Positions 48,852-58,251 of a DNA stretch of 64,000 nucleotides are shown in pieces. The stretch's first letter is position 1, and every line of letters starts with the position of its first letter. Position numbers and translations under genes: made by a program. The stretch is from positions 1 through 64,000 of the forward strand of contig MAAJ01000001.1 of assembly GCA_002163085.1 (NCBI GenBank), written 5' to 3'. A model generated the notes under the pieces. That model was not told the origin of the DNA and did not search any database. It was given only the letters and a program-made list of their open reading frames with translations. Source of the DNA: Methylophaga sp. 42_25_T18 (GTDB lineage: Bacteria; Pseudomonadota; Gammaproteobacteria; Nitrosococcales; Methylophagaceae).

Positions 48852-51071
48852 ATGGCTGACAATTCCAACTCTAAAACTCAGAATGAAGTGTTCCTTAAAC
48901 AAATGGAACGCCAACGGTTAAATAAACTTTGTAACCGTGTGATTGATTTAAGAGGCAAAGTCGCCGGTGAATGTCAGACTTATTCCTTTGGGGGCAAAAC
49001 CCACTATCTTGATGACCGTGGCTATTTATTAGCCAAACAGCTATTAGACCGTTTTGATGGTCGTTATACCTTCGGTGTTTATGAAACACTATTAACAGCA
49101 CTTAAAACGTTAGCGTCTTCGGCACAAAAAACAACTAATATTCCAGTCGCACCGATATTAAGTCGAGATAAATCAAACGTTCAAACCATTCCCTTTAACT
49201 ATCAGCTACAACGTAAAGAACCACGAATTAATTTTTCAACGCCTGCCGAAATTCATATTGCTGACGTGCTCTATCATGCTGCAACAATAGATATCACTAC
49301 CAGTGCTATTCGTATCGCTCTTAAACGTGCATTCACCTTAAACCAGGGGGATACCGTTGCCATTAGCTTTCCGGAACTAGCCACTAAAACATCACCCGAT
49401 TTATTACATAAAGTGCCTTATAAGGTAATAAAAATCAGTCATGATGAGCTTCGTACTTACGTTATCTTAGCGCGTAACCGCAAAGATAATACTGCCGTCA
49501 CTGAATGGTTTGACCAGTGGAGTCTTAAATATAACTCACCTGAACATCTCGATCTTGAAAATGAATTATTTAATATTGCTAGTCACTATTATCTGCGACT
49601 GTATTGTCAGAAATTTACCCATCCTTTATTTTGGTTAAGCCATAGCGAAGACGCTGAAATTATCAAAGCCAGTCATATGACGGCAATGGCTGCTGATTCC
49701 TTGCATGTTTTACGCGATCAGAATGGCGATGTAGACCTCGATTTTTTACCTATAAAACAGGTATTAAGCGAACAAGCAGATTACCTTTTGTTGCTCTCAC
49801 CGCAAGGCGAAAAACTCATCAGTTATATTGCCAAACGTGATGAGCCAGCAACGGTTGCATCACTCTTACTATGGCACTCGCAACAAAAACAAAGTCAATT
49901 ATTGTTATTGCACACTGACAAACTCAGCTGTGATCCACTCACCTTTGAACAGGAAATTTCAGCCATTGCCGAAATTGATAGCAATGATGCTGAGGCCTTT
50001 GAGCAAAGTTTAGCGGCGTTGACCACCTTGTTGACCGTGACCAATATCACCGATAGTTGTCTCCACCTCAATCAACCCCAAAAAGTTGATGAACCTATAG
50101 TGAACCTGCCTGCTGCTGGGTCACTCAATGATATTAAACCTACGCCACTGCAACATAATGCAACGCGTGATACTCAACGTTTTTTTATCCGTACTGACGT
50201 CAATTTATATGTGAATAAACAAAAATTTAATGTCATGACAAATGAGGTATCAGAATCAGGCTTATCATTAAATATTCCTGGCCATGTTGATATTGATATA
50301 GGCACCCGTGTCCACCTTGAATTCATCCGCTGGCAAAAATTAACCCATAAAGTACGACTAGAGAGCATTCCTTTTATCGTGCGTAACAAACATTTTTGGT
50401 CTGGTGAAACACAGTTTGGTTTACAACGTGATAGCCGTGCTTGTGCAAGTAGCATTAATAAATTCTTCTCTAGCGTCATTGAACTTAATAAAGAACAATT
50501 GGCTGAAAATAATCTTAACATTCATCTCAGCCAACAAAGCCAAGTCTATGCTGCTTTATTAACCGCACAGTTAAATAGCACACCTATTTATCTTGGCATG
50601 GACAGTGACAATAGACGTATTTTACAAGCAGTGGCGACTACAGATAATAATACGGCTCGAGACAAACACGAGCTGTGGTTAGCACTACAAGACTCCGTCA
50701 CTTCAATTTCTGAGTTACTAAAAACAATAGAAGATAAACCTGACAGCACTGTCAGTTTCGGTGTGTATTGTTATCAACAAAATAATGGCCCTTGGCAAAT
50801 CAGCACTGAACAGTCTTTTGCCAATGCCGCAGCGAAAACCTTATTTATTAATCGCGCCTTACTCTGTGATCAGTATTATTTTTTCCATTGCTCATTATCA
50901 CCGCTAACATTAAATTCGGTGGCTAAGGAAGCAGATCTTTACCACAAGTTAGCGCAACTACGTAGTCACAGCCAACATAAAGTAAAACAAATACGGGAAG
51001 TATTACAAAGCTTGTTTGCTGTGGGTGAACTGACGGATATTACCGATATTCTTGCGGCTGTTTATCGCTAG
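48852..51071 (+). CDS. Large protein with two PilZ-like domains
   Basis: The 739-aa product has two regions with the PilZ RxxxR motif. The first is RKEPR near residue 112, with a weak DITTSAI where DxSxxG is expected. The second is RFFIR near 441, followed by the good match NEVSESGLSL. The second should bind c-di-GMP; the first is likely degenerate. The middle (about 220-425) is unassigned. There is no signal peptide or membrane segment. Its place after bolA is common in gammaproteobacteria. The stop overlaps convergent pmbA by 4 nt. Confidence 0.7.
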   Translation: MADNSNSKTQNEVFLKQMERQRLNKLCNRVIDLRGKVAGECQTYSFGGKTHYLDDRGYLLAKQLLDRFDGRYTFGVYETLLTALKTLASSAQKTTNIPVAPILSRDKSNVQTIPFNYQLQRKEPRINFSTPAEIHIADVLYHAATIDITTSAIRIALKRAFTLNQGDTVAISFPELATKTSPDLLHKVPYKVIKISHDELRTYVILARNRKDNTAVTEWFDQWSLKYNSPEHLDLENELFNIASHYYLRLYCQKFTHPLFWLSHSEDAEIIKASHMTAMAADSLHVLRDQNGDVDLDFLPIKQVLSEQADYLLLLSPQGEKLISYIAKRDEPATVASLLLWHSQQKQSQLLLLHTDKLSCDPLTFEQEISAIAEIDSNDAEAFEQSLAALTTLLTVTNITDSCLHLNQPQKVDEPIVNLPAAGSLNDIKPTPLQHNATRDTQRFFIRTDVNLYVNKQKFNVMTNEVSESGLSLNIPGHVDIDIGTRVHLEFIRWQKLTHKVRLESIPFIVRNKHFWSGETQFGLQRDSRACASSINKFFSSVIELNKEQLAENNLNIHLSQQSQVYAALLTAQLNSTPIYLGMDSDNRRILQAVATTDNNTARDKHELWLALQDSVTSISELLKTIEDKPDSTVSFGVYCYQQNNGPWQISTEQSFANAAAKTLFINRALLCDQYYFFHCSLSPLTLNSVAKEADLYHKLAQLRSHSQHKVKQIREVLQSLFAVGELTDITDILAAVYR

Positions 51072-52396
51072 CCCGCGATCATCATATTGTCGAGTAAGAT
51101 CGAACCGGTTCGAGTATTACCGCGTTTTTCAACATCATTGCCCACCGCTTGAATTCCCATAAACATATCGCGCAGGTTATTAGCAATGGTGAATTCATCA
51201 ATAGCATATTGGATTTCGCCATTTTCAACCCAAAAACCAGCCGCACCTTGAGAATAGTCACCCGTCACGATATTAATACCCATGCCCATGGTTTCAGTAA
51301 CCACAATACCGGTGTCGAGCTGCTTTAATAACGAGTTAAAGTCATGCTCACCACTATCTACCGTCAGGTTACGCACGCCTCCAGAGTTCGCCGTCGTTGT
51401 CATCTTCAATTTACGCGCAGAATAACTGTCTAAGACATAACTTTCTAATATGCCACCCTTAATAATATCTCGTGCTTTAGTCGCCACACCTTCACCATCA
51501 TAGGCTGCACTGCCTAAGGCTTTGAGCAGGTAAGGTTGCTCATGAATATGAATAAAGTCAGGAAAAATTTGTTTGCCTAAATGATCCAATAGAAACGAAG
51601 ATTTTCGATACAAGGCACCACCACGAATCGCTCCAATCAATTGACCAAATAATGAGGGGGCCATTTCAGCTGCAAAAATCACCGGATATGAGCCCGTTTT
51701 AATCGTTCTAGCATTCAAACGTCTAATGGTATTATCTGCAGCTCGTTTGCCAATCACACTAGCAGACTCTAATTCGCTACCATCTCGAGCAATGTCATAC
51801 CAATAATCGCGCTGCATACCCCGATCATCATCAGCAATCAAGGTGCAAGACAAGCTATGACGACTACTAATGCTGCTACCGACAAAACCATGACTGTTAG
51901 CATAAATTCGGCCACCTTCATGGCTGGACAGGGTGGCACCTTCGGAATTAGTGATTCGAGCATCGACATCACGTCCTGCTTGCTCACATTCCATAGCCAT
52001 CGCAATAGCCTGCTCGGCATCAATATCCCAAGGGTGATATAAGGATAAATCAGGGAATTCTGTTGCCATTAACTCGGCACCTGCTAAACCAGAAAACTCG
52101 TCCGCTTGGGTATGTTTTGCTATACCGCATGCCGCTTTAACCATATCAGCTATTGCTTCAGTTCTTAGATCCGATGTACTTGCAGATGCTTTGCTCTGGC
52201 CAAAATAAACCGTCAATGCCAAACCAGTATCATTATTATGTTCAAGTGTCTCTATATCCCCTTGACGCACAGTGACCGACAAACCTGTACTGTGGCTGAC
52301 ACCTACTTCCGCTGCCTCGGCTCCCATACGTTTAGCTTGTTTTAATGCCTCTTCGGCGGCTTGTTCTAAGGGGGTATTATCCATCCGGGTTTTCAT
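51068..52396 (-). CDS. pmbA: Metalloprotease PmbA (TldE)
   Basis: PmbA with TldD forms a protease that matures peptide antibiotics and degrades CcdA. The 442-aa product has VRQGDIETLEHNNDTGLALT and GYR-type MGMGINIVTGDYSQGAAGFW near the end, as in the family. As usual for PmbA it lacks the HExxH found in TldD. ATG 52396 overlaps the stop of the JAMM gene; an ATG at 52384 is an alternative. Confidence 0.94.
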   Translation of the reverse strand: MKTRMDNTPLEQAAEEALKQAKRMGAEAAEVGVSHSTGLSVTVRQGDIETLEHNNDTGLALTVYFGQSKASASTSDLRTEAIADMVKAACGIAKHTQADEFSGLAGAELMATEFPDLSLYHPWDIDAEQAIAMAMECEQAGRDVDARITNSEGATLSSHEGGRIYANSHGFVGSSISSRHSLSCTLIADDDRGMQRDYWYDIARDGSELESASVIGKRAADNTIRRLNARTIKTGSYPVIFAAEMAPSLFGQLIGAIRGGALYRKSSFLLDHLGKQIFPDFIHIHEQPYLLKALGSAAYDGEGVATKARDIIKGGILESYVLDSYSARKLKMTTTANSGGVRNLTVDSGEHDFNSLLKQLDTGIVVTETMGMGINIVTGDYSQGAAGFWVENGEIQYAIDEFTIANNLRDMFMGIQAVGNDVEKRGNTRTGSILLDNMMIAG

Positions 52397-52797
52397 AAAA
52401 TAAGTTCGACCTCTTCTACAGTTTTTGCACGCAGATAAAATCCACGTATTTCAAAATCATCGGGCATATTAAGTGAGACAATTAAGTTTAAGACTTCTGG
52501 ATATTCTGCTGCTTCTATATCGATATGGGATGGCCAGGCCGACGAATGAGGATGTGAATGGTAAATAGCAAAAAAGTCATGTCCAGATGCTTGCATAGTC
52601 TTGAATGCAGCTATTTGTTCACTAGCGTTTAAAGCAAATAATACACTGGTATCCATCGCCATATTATCAATGGGATAACATTCATAGTGTTTATCACAAT
52701 GGCCAATTAACCCACAAATCTCTTGCTCTGGTGTTGCCTTAGCCAACTGGACAACTTTCTCAACTAAGCTTTTCGGCAATTGTACTGTTGTCGTCAT
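52393..52797 (-). CDS. JAMM/Mov34 metallopeptidase
   Basis: The 134-aa product is a JAMM (JAB1/MPN) zinc protease: Glu26 in ATPEQEICGL, His80 and His82 in YHSHP, Ser90 and Asp93 in WPSHID. In bacteria such enzymes cut C-terminal extensions from MoaD, ThiS or CysO-like sulphur carriers. It lies 13 nt after the E1-like moeB, a pairing that matches a role in a sulphur-carrier system; no carrier gene lies here. I start at the ATG at 52797; upstream codons have no conserved residues. Confidence 0.88.
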   Translation of the reverse strand: MTTTVQLPKSLVEKVVQLAKATPEQEICGLIGHCDKHYECYPIDNMAMDTSVLFALNASEQIAAFKTMQASGHDFFAIYHSHPHSSAWPSHIDIEAAEYPEVLNLIVSLNMPDDFEIRGFYLRAKTVEEVELIL

Positions 52798-52810
52798 TTT
52801 AAGCGACCTT

Positions 52811-53551
52811 TTATTTGCATACCGGGCAATTTGGATCTTGACGTAATTTAATCTCACGCCAAGACATCGTGAATGCATCCAAAATTAATAATCGACCACT
52901 CAGGTTTTCACCAACATCCGTAATACACTTCACCGTTTCTACCGCTTGAATACCACCGATAATGCCTAATAAAGGTGACAATACACCACTTTCCGAGCAA
53001 GTTTGTTGAAGTTCGCCAGTATCTTCATAGAGACAGCGATAACAAGCACTACCTGCTTGGCGTGAATCATAAACCGTGACTTGGCCTTCCATGCGAATAG
53101 CGGCTCCTGAAACTAACGGAGTTTGGCAGCGTTGTGTGACGTCATTTAATAAAAATCGAGTGGCAAAATTATCACTGCAATCAACCACAATATCAGCGGC
53201 CTTGACCGCTAGCTCTAAACGCTCACCTTCGAGACGCTCATCAATCAATTCAAGTTCGACTTCATCATTGATCTCTTTTAGCGTATCCGCGGCAGAAGCT
53301 ACTTTGCTGCGACCTATATCCTGTTGACCATGAACAATTTGCCGTTGCAAATTAGACAGCTCGACGTGATCATCATCAACTAAGGTTAAATGGCCCACAC
53401 CTGCGGCAGCCAAATACATTGACACCGGCGAACCCAATCCACCCAGTCCAACAATCAAAACATGACTGTTAAGTAGCTTCTGCTGACCAACAATATCCAA
53501 TTGTGGCAATAAAATTTGGCGGCTGTATCGTAACAGCTGATCATCATTCAT
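52811..53551 (-). CDS. moeB: E1-like adenylyltransferase (MoeB/ThiF family)
   Basis: MoeB activates the C-terminal glycine of MoaD for molybdopterin synthesis by adenylation. The 246-aa product has the Rossmann loop VGLGGLGSPVSMYLAAAGVG, LSNLQRQIVH, DCSDNF, a cysteine at 185 in QTCSESGVLSPLLG, and zinc ligands C170/C173 and C242/C245. MoeB and ThiF are hard to tell apart; MoeB is the usual name here. It is next to the JAMM protease. Confidence 0.88.
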   Translation of the reverse strand: MNDDQLLRYSRQILLPQLDIVGQQKLLNSHVLIVGLGGLGSPVSMYLAAAGVGHLTLVDDDHVELSNLQRQIVHGQQDIGRSKVASAADTLKEINDEVELELIDERLEGERLELAVKAADIVVDCSDNFATRFLLNDVTQRCQTPLVSGAAIRMEGQVTVYDSRQAGSACYRCLYEDTGELQQTCSESGVLSPLLGIIGGIQAVETVKCITDVGENLSGRLLILDAFTMSWREIKLRQDPNCPVCK

Positions 53552-53585
53552 AGAGGGTGTATTTATAAAAAGAGCTAAAACGATA

Positions 53586-54416
53586 TTATAACGTCAGTTG
53601 GCCAATAACGACGCGATCATTATCACCATAATCCTGATGTGACGAAATATTGCTAAAGCCAGCATCATGATATAACTGCATCACTTGCTCTGCCTGATGA
53701 TAGCCATGCTCTACTAATAACCAGCCGCCAGATTTTAGGCTCTGGCAGGCCTGACTCACAATAATACGTATATCTGTTAAGCCATCTTTTCCTGACGCTA
53801 ACGCTGTCACTGGTTCAAATCGCACATCGCCTTCAAGCAGGTGAGGGTCATCTTCGGTAATATAAGGTGGATTACTTATAATCACATCAAACACTGATGA
53901 TCGACACGCTGCTAACCAATTTGCTCTGATAAAACTGACATTATTCAGCTTATTTTCTAGCGCATTAAGTTTCGCGACCTGTAATGCTGACCACGAATAA
54001 TCACTAGCAATAAGCATAATATCAGGCTGCTCCGTAGCCAAAGCTAAAGCAATTGCTCCACTACCTGTGCCTAAATCGGCCACCATCATCTTTGGTCGAA
54101 TTTTTGTTAGCGCTAAAGAAACAAGTAGCTCCGTATCTGGACGCGGTATTAATGTTGCCTCCGTCACTTTTAGATCCAAAGACCAAAAACCACGCACCCC
54201 TGTAATATGAGCGACGGGGGCTCCCCTTAATCGTTGATGAATAAACTGTTCAAACAAGGCTTGTTGTTCAGTAGTTAAAACCTTGTCCGGCCAGGTATGT
54301 AAATAGGTCGTCTGGCAATCTAAAACCAAGCATAACAATATCTTACTATCTAGATCGGGACTTTCAGACTTGACCAAAACCGAATGACCATAGCTCAGTG
54401 CTTGTTCAATATTCAT
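53586..54416 (-). CDS. prmC: Peptide chain release factor glutamine methyltransferase PrmC
   Basis: PrmC methylates the glutamine of GGQ in release factors. The 276-aa product has the SAM loop VADLGTGSGAIALALA and the diagnostic ISNPPYITEDDPHLLEGDVR. In many genomes prmC follows prfA; here it is followed by moeB after 34 nt. Confidence 0.95.
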   Translation of the reverse strand: MNIEQALSYGHSVLVKSESPDLDSKILLCLVLDCQTTYLHTWPDKVLTTEQQALFEQFIHQRLRGAPVAHITGVRGFWSLDLKVTEATLIPRPDTELLVSLALTKIRPKMMVADLGTGSGAIALALATEQPDIMLIASDYSWSALQVAKLNALENKLNNVSFIRANWLAACRSSVFDVIISNPPYITEDDPHLLEGDVRFEPVTALASGKDGLTDIRIIVSQACQSLKSGGWLLVEHGYHQAEQVMQLYHDAGFSNISSHQDYGDNDRVVIGQLTL

Positions 54417-54458
54417 GTAATGCTAATTTATCTTCTGAGTTGTAACGTTAAGCTAAAA

Positions 54459-55514
54459 TCAATTCCCATAAAAACCGTTACCGATAACAATCAGCACCAC
54501 AATCATGACTCCGAGACCAATGACAACTCTATTTAAGATGGTCACTCGTTTGGCTAATAATATGAAGGCTTCTTCTTTCTCGGCAACGTCCAATGATGTG
54601 ATTGCCTCTTGAACAGCGGCATGAACAATCGGACCTACTTTCGGCGGCAAATTTTCTTGCAAATACACATCTATATTCGGCGCAATGATTTGCTCCACTT
54701 TCTGCGAGAGTTCCTTATGCAATTGTTGCTCTTGCCGTTGAAGCCAGGTGCCTCCTTCATTCGACAATAAAGCCGTGATTTTTTCAGTCAAACCTTGCTC
54801 ATGTACTGCCCGTTGTACGGCTTGTTCTGCATTTTTTGCAATCGACTCATTGGCTACAACTTTACAGACTCGATGGGCTGTCTCTTCTGCAACACCCGTT
54901 ACCACTTGACTGATCTGTTCAGTCATTGCGGGTAACATCGCTTCCGTTTCAGCTTTGGCTTGTTCTTTTGCCACTTTTTCAGCGGTATCTTCTGCAATCT
55001 GGCGACTGATATCTTCGGCCATTTCACGAGCATGCTGCTGAGTTCGTATTAACAAATCTTCTTCAATAGCTGAAATCACTTTTGCCACCAATGCCGCTTC
55101 ATCTATCGCGACTGAAGGAGGTTCATCAATGACTTCGTCACTGCTTGGGACGGCAGCTAATATCTCTACTAATTGCTCTGCCACTGGTGGTTTTGATAAA
55201 ACGGCGACAGCGCCCGTAGCCATGGCTTTTTCAATATCAGCTTCAGCATCATTGCCGGTACAAATCACCACCGGCATTGTCTGTAGCGTACTCTCCGCTT
55301 TAATTTGTTGTGTTGCCGTCAGGCCATCCATGCCGCCCATCATGACATCCATAAAAACAATGCCCGGTTTGGCTTGTGTCGAGTACAAATAATCTAACGC
55401 TTCTTCGCCACTCGGCATCTCAACAACCTCAAAGTCATTAGCATGCAGTAGTTTACTTAAGGTCATCCTTGCAACACGAGAATCATCAACAACAAGTGCT
55501 AGTTTATTTTGCAT
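54459..55514 (-). CDS. Membrane-anchored response regulator with coiled coil
   Basis: The 351-aa product has a full CheY receiver domain: D10 and D11, phospho-acceptor D56 (FMDVMMGGMDG), T86 and K108. A long, Ala/Glu-rich coiled coil follows (about 140-310), and one membrane helix sits at the C-terminus (about 329-346, VVIGLGVMIVVLIVIGN). No DNA-binding or enzyme domain is visible. A receiver held to the membrane by its tail is unusual. Partners are unknown. It lies 42 nt before prmC, after the DUF3301 gene. Confidence 0.85.
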   Translation of the reverse strand: MQNKLALVVDDSRVARMTLSKLLHANDFEVVEMPSGEEALDYLYSTQAKPGIVFMDVMMGGMDGLTATQQIKAESTLQTMPVVICTGNDAEADIEKAMATGAVAVLSKPPVAEQLVEILAAVPSSDEVIDEPPSVAIDEAALVAKVISAIEEDLLIRTQQHAREMAEDISRQIAEDTAEKVAKEQAKAETEAMLPAMTEQISQVVTGVAEETAHRVCKVVANESIAKNAEQAVQRAVHEQGLTEKITALLSNEGGTWLQRQEQQLHKELSQKVEQIIAPNIDVYLQENLPPKVGPIVHAAVQEAITSLDVAEKEEAFILLAKRVTILNRVVIGLGVMIVVLIVIGNGFYGN

Positions 55515-55538
55515 TTCAGTCTCCTTCTGGCCTCTTAT

Positions 55539-55835
55539 TTATCTGACACGATAAGCATCTAAACTTATTTTATTTACCTGGTGACCCAACATGATTATTT
55601 CACCGCGATAGCGTTGTTCCATATCACTAGCAAACTCAAAAAAATAGGTACGTTGTAATTGTACTCTGCCTAAACGATTACGTTTTAATCGTACTTTAGT
55701 CCAAGCCACCGTATCGTTAAGAAAGGTCAGTCCTGATCGTTCACAACTATGTCTCGCCGCCTTAATCGCATTCTCTGCGACACCACGACCATCCCACCAC
55801 AGCCATGCCAGCCCCATCAGTAATAATACGGCCAT
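55539..55835 (-). CDS. DUF3301 small membrane protein
   Basis: The 98-aa product has one N-terminal helix (MAVLLLMGLAWLWWDGRGVA) followed by a charged domain with VRLKRNRLGRVQLQRTYFFE, the DUF3301 pattern. The role is unknown. Starts are possible at 55865 (ATG), 55850 (GTG) and 55835 (ATG); the last places the helix at the very N-terminus, as in relatives. The first would overlap rsmE. Confidence 0.75.
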   Translation of the reverse strand: MAVLLLMGLAWLWWDGRGVAENAIKAARHSCERSGLTFLNDTVAWTKVRLKRNRLGRVQLQRTYFFEFASDMEQRYRGEIIMLGHQVNKISLDAYRVR

Positions 55836-55846
55836 GCCATTATCTA

Positions 55847-56575
55847 TCACCCTAAATCTCCCCATAATGTTTGCATTACCGCAATTGCTGCAACACTTGC
55901 TGTTTCAGTTCTTAAAATTCGTGGCCCAAAACTAACTGCTTGATAACCTTGCTCCGTTACCATCACAATTTCTTGTTCACTCAGTCCACCTTCTGGGCCT
56001 ATTAACAATGCAACATCTTGTTGTTTTTCCAACGATGAAAAACCATTTTTTGCTAATGGGTCTAATACCAGACAGCTCAACGCTTTATGGTTCTGTAGCG
56101 CTGCATCTAATGGCATCACAGCATTTAGTTCTGGTAAGACGCTACGGCCGCTTTGTTCGCAAGCACTGATCATCACCCCTCGCCAATGAGCTAAACGTTT
56201 TTCCGCTCGCCCATTAGAAAGTTGAACATTACATCGCGCTGAGATCACAGGAACAACCCTATTTACCCCTAATTCAACTGCTTTTTGTAAGGCATAGTCC
56301 ATTCGTTCACCACGAGATATACCTTGTAGTAAGGTAATGTTTAACGGTGACTCATATCGGTTTTCAATTTTTTCTCCCAATACCGCTGTTGATTCACGCT
56401 TTGCCACACTATCAAGTGTTGCCTCATATTCAAGACCTTGACCATCAAATACGCTAATCGCAGCTCCTTTTTTAAGCCGTAACACTTGCACAGCATGACG
56501 ATGTGCGGCTTCTGGCAAGGTAAAGTGCTTATCGCTTACATTAAGGTCGGGGCAAAAAAATCTAGAAATGCGCAT
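55847..56575 (-). CDS. rsmE: 16S rRNA (uracil-1498-N3)-methyltransferase RsmE
   Basis: RsmE methylates U1498 in 16S rRNA. The 242-aa product is a SPOUT enzyme with an N-terminal PUA-like domain and the C-terminal knot motifs LLIGPEGGLSEQE and LGPRILRTETA-type FGPRILRTETASVAAIAVMQ. A deep-trefoil fold is expected. It is divergent from the inositol-phosphatase-family gene. Confidence 0.95.
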   Translation of the reverse strand: MRISRFFCPDLNVSDKHFTLPEAAHRHAVQVLRLKKGAAISVFDGQGLEYEATLDSVAKRESTAVLGEKIENRYESPLNITLLQGISRGERMDYALQKAVELGVNRVVPVISARCNVQLSNGRAEKRLAHWRGVMISACEQSGRSVLPELNAVMPLDAALQNHKALSCLVLDPLAKNGFSSLEKQQDVALLIGPEGGLSEQEIVMVTEQGYQAVSFGPRILRTETASVAAIAVMQTLWGDLG

Positions 56576-56688
56576 CAGTGTCTATTTTATTATATGAATT
56601 ATGCTTTAGAATGTAGTTTACAGATATAGTTTACCTTCTCTTACCTCTTGATTGAATAAGATCCTGACATGGCTGAAAATCATTCCTG

Positions 56689-57480
56689 ATGAATCTCGAT
56701 AGAAAACAGATAGAACAACTGGTTATCTCTGTTGCCAAAACCGAAATATTACCTCGGTTTAATGATGTAAAACGTCATTACAAAAAAGATGGCAGTATCG
56801 TGACCGAAGCGGATCATATCGTGCAAAAAAAACTGCTCGATGCTTTCAAAACCTTATGTCCTGAAACTGTTCTGCTGGGCGAAGAAATGACTGCTGAGCA
56901 ACAGCAAGACTTATTTGATTCTGGCCAAGCACTTTGGTGTTTAGACCCCGTTGACGGTACCAGCAATTTTGCCGCTGGCGTGCCTTATTTTTCAGTCTCC
57001 TTAGCCCTCATTGATAAAGGAGAAGTAATATTCGGCTTGGTCTACGATCCCATCCGCGATGAATGTTTCAGCGCCCAGAAAGGCCAAGGGGCTTGGTTAA
57101 ACGATCAAAAATTAACACTGGAAGAAAGCGGGTTTTCCTTAAATCAGGCCATTGCTCTGATTGATTTCAAACGCTTACCTGGAAATATGGCGACACGTTT
57201 AGTCACTGAAATTCCTTATGGCTCACAACGCAGTCTTGGCTCCATCGCTTTAGAATTATGCTGGCTTGCGGCCGGCAGAGGCCATATCTACCTGCATGCA
57301 AAACAACATTTATGGGATTACGCGGCAGCGCAGCTTATTTTATTAGAAGCCGGCGGTGTTGCTCGCACCTTAGAAGATGAACCCGTATTTGTTCACACCA
57401 TGTCGCCACGCTCGACCATCGCGGCAGTCGACCAGATACTGTTTAATGAATGGCAACAGTATCTAAATAATGCCCGCTAG
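56689..57480 (+). CDS. Inositol monophosphatase family phosphatase
   Basis: The 263-aa product has the metal motifs GEEM, WCLDPVDGTSNFAAGVPYFS and WDYAAAQLILLEAGG. Possible substrates are inositol phosphate, fructose bisphosphate or PAP; CysQ-like or SuhB-like cannot be decided. There is no signal peptide. The last 11 bases overlap pgeF. Confidence 0.88.
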   Translation: MNLDRKQIEQLVISVAKTEILPRFNDVKRHYKKDGSIVTEADHIVQKKLLDAFKTLCPETVLLGEEMTAEQQQDLFDSGQALWCLDPVDGTSNFAAGVPYFSVSLALIDKGEVIFGLVYDPIRDECFSAQKGQGAWLNDQKLTLEESGFSLNQAIALIDFKRLPGNMATRLVTEIPYGSQRSLGSIALELCWLAAGRGHIYLHAKQHLWDYAAAQLILLEAGGVARTLEDEPVFVHTMSPRSTIAAVDQILFNEWQQYLNNAR

Positions 57481-58213
57481 TGATCTAATTATCCCTAATT
57501 GGCCTGCGCCAAATAATATTAAAGCCATCAGTACAACACGTCATGGTGGTTATAGCTCCCCCCCTTTCGGCAAACTGAATTTAGGCTCTCATGTTGGTGA
57601 CGACCAGCTTATTGTCAGCCAAAATCGGCAACAGTTAATCCAACTTGCCAACTTGCCGGAATCACCACTTTGGTTGCAGCAAGTTCATGGATCGCACATG
57701 ATTAATAGTGCTGATTGGCAAGCAGACATTGAAGCTGATGCTATGTTCAGTCAGCATGCTAATCATATTTGCACGGTGATGACCGCTGATTGCCTGCCTT
57801 TATTATTGTGCAATCAACAAGGTGATACTGTTGCGGCTGTTCATGTCGGTTGGCGTGGTCTTGCTGCCGGTATTATAGACAAAGCCCTTAAAGCATTTTC
57901 CTGTGAGGCTTCAGATATCATGGCTTGGCTAGGACCAGCAATCGGGCCGGCACAGTTTGAGGTGGGTAAAGAAGTTTATGATATGTTTGTCGGTAAAAGC
58001 CCTAACGCTGCTGATGCTTTTATCGCGACTAAAAGCCAGCATTATCTTGCTGATATATATAGTCTTGCGCGCCAATATCTGCAAAAACAAGGTGTCCAAA
58101 ATATATTTGGCGGCGAGTTTTGCACTGTCTCCGATGAGGAACGTTTTTTTTCCTATCGACGTGATGGTATCACCGGCAGAATGGCATCAATGATCTGGAT
58201 TACAAACAAATAA
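57470..58213 (+). CDS. pgeF: Peptidoglycan editing factor PgeF (YfiH, laccase-like)
   Basis: The 247-aa product has the YfiH motifs HGGYSSPPFGKLNLGSHVGD, TADCLPLLL and AAVHVGWRGLAAGI with the conserved Cys/His metal site. YfiH removes wrongly incorporated serine from UDP-MurNAc; older annotations call it polyphenol oxidase. It overlaps the preceding gene by 11 nt. Confidence 0.92.
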   Translation: MPASDLIIPNWPAPNNIKAISTTRHGGYSSPPFGKLNLGSHVGDDQLIVSQNRQQLIQLANLPESPLWLQQVHGSHMINSADWQADIEADAMFSQHANHICTVMTADCLPLLLCNQQGDTVAAVHVGWRGLAAGIIDKALKAFSCEASDIMAWLGPAIGPAQFEVGKEVYDMFVGKSPNAADAFIATKSQHYLADIYSLARQYLQKQGVQNIFGGEFCTVSDEERFFSYRRDGITGRMASMIWITNK

Positions 58214-58251
58214 GGTATGATCCTTTAATTAACTTTCCTTTTTGGCATAGT

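Noticed and set aside
48895-49101. Antisense frames inside the PilZ, ClpB, SecD and similar genes
   Set aside because: They lie wholly inside well-supported genes, lack start signals and have no recognisable protein.
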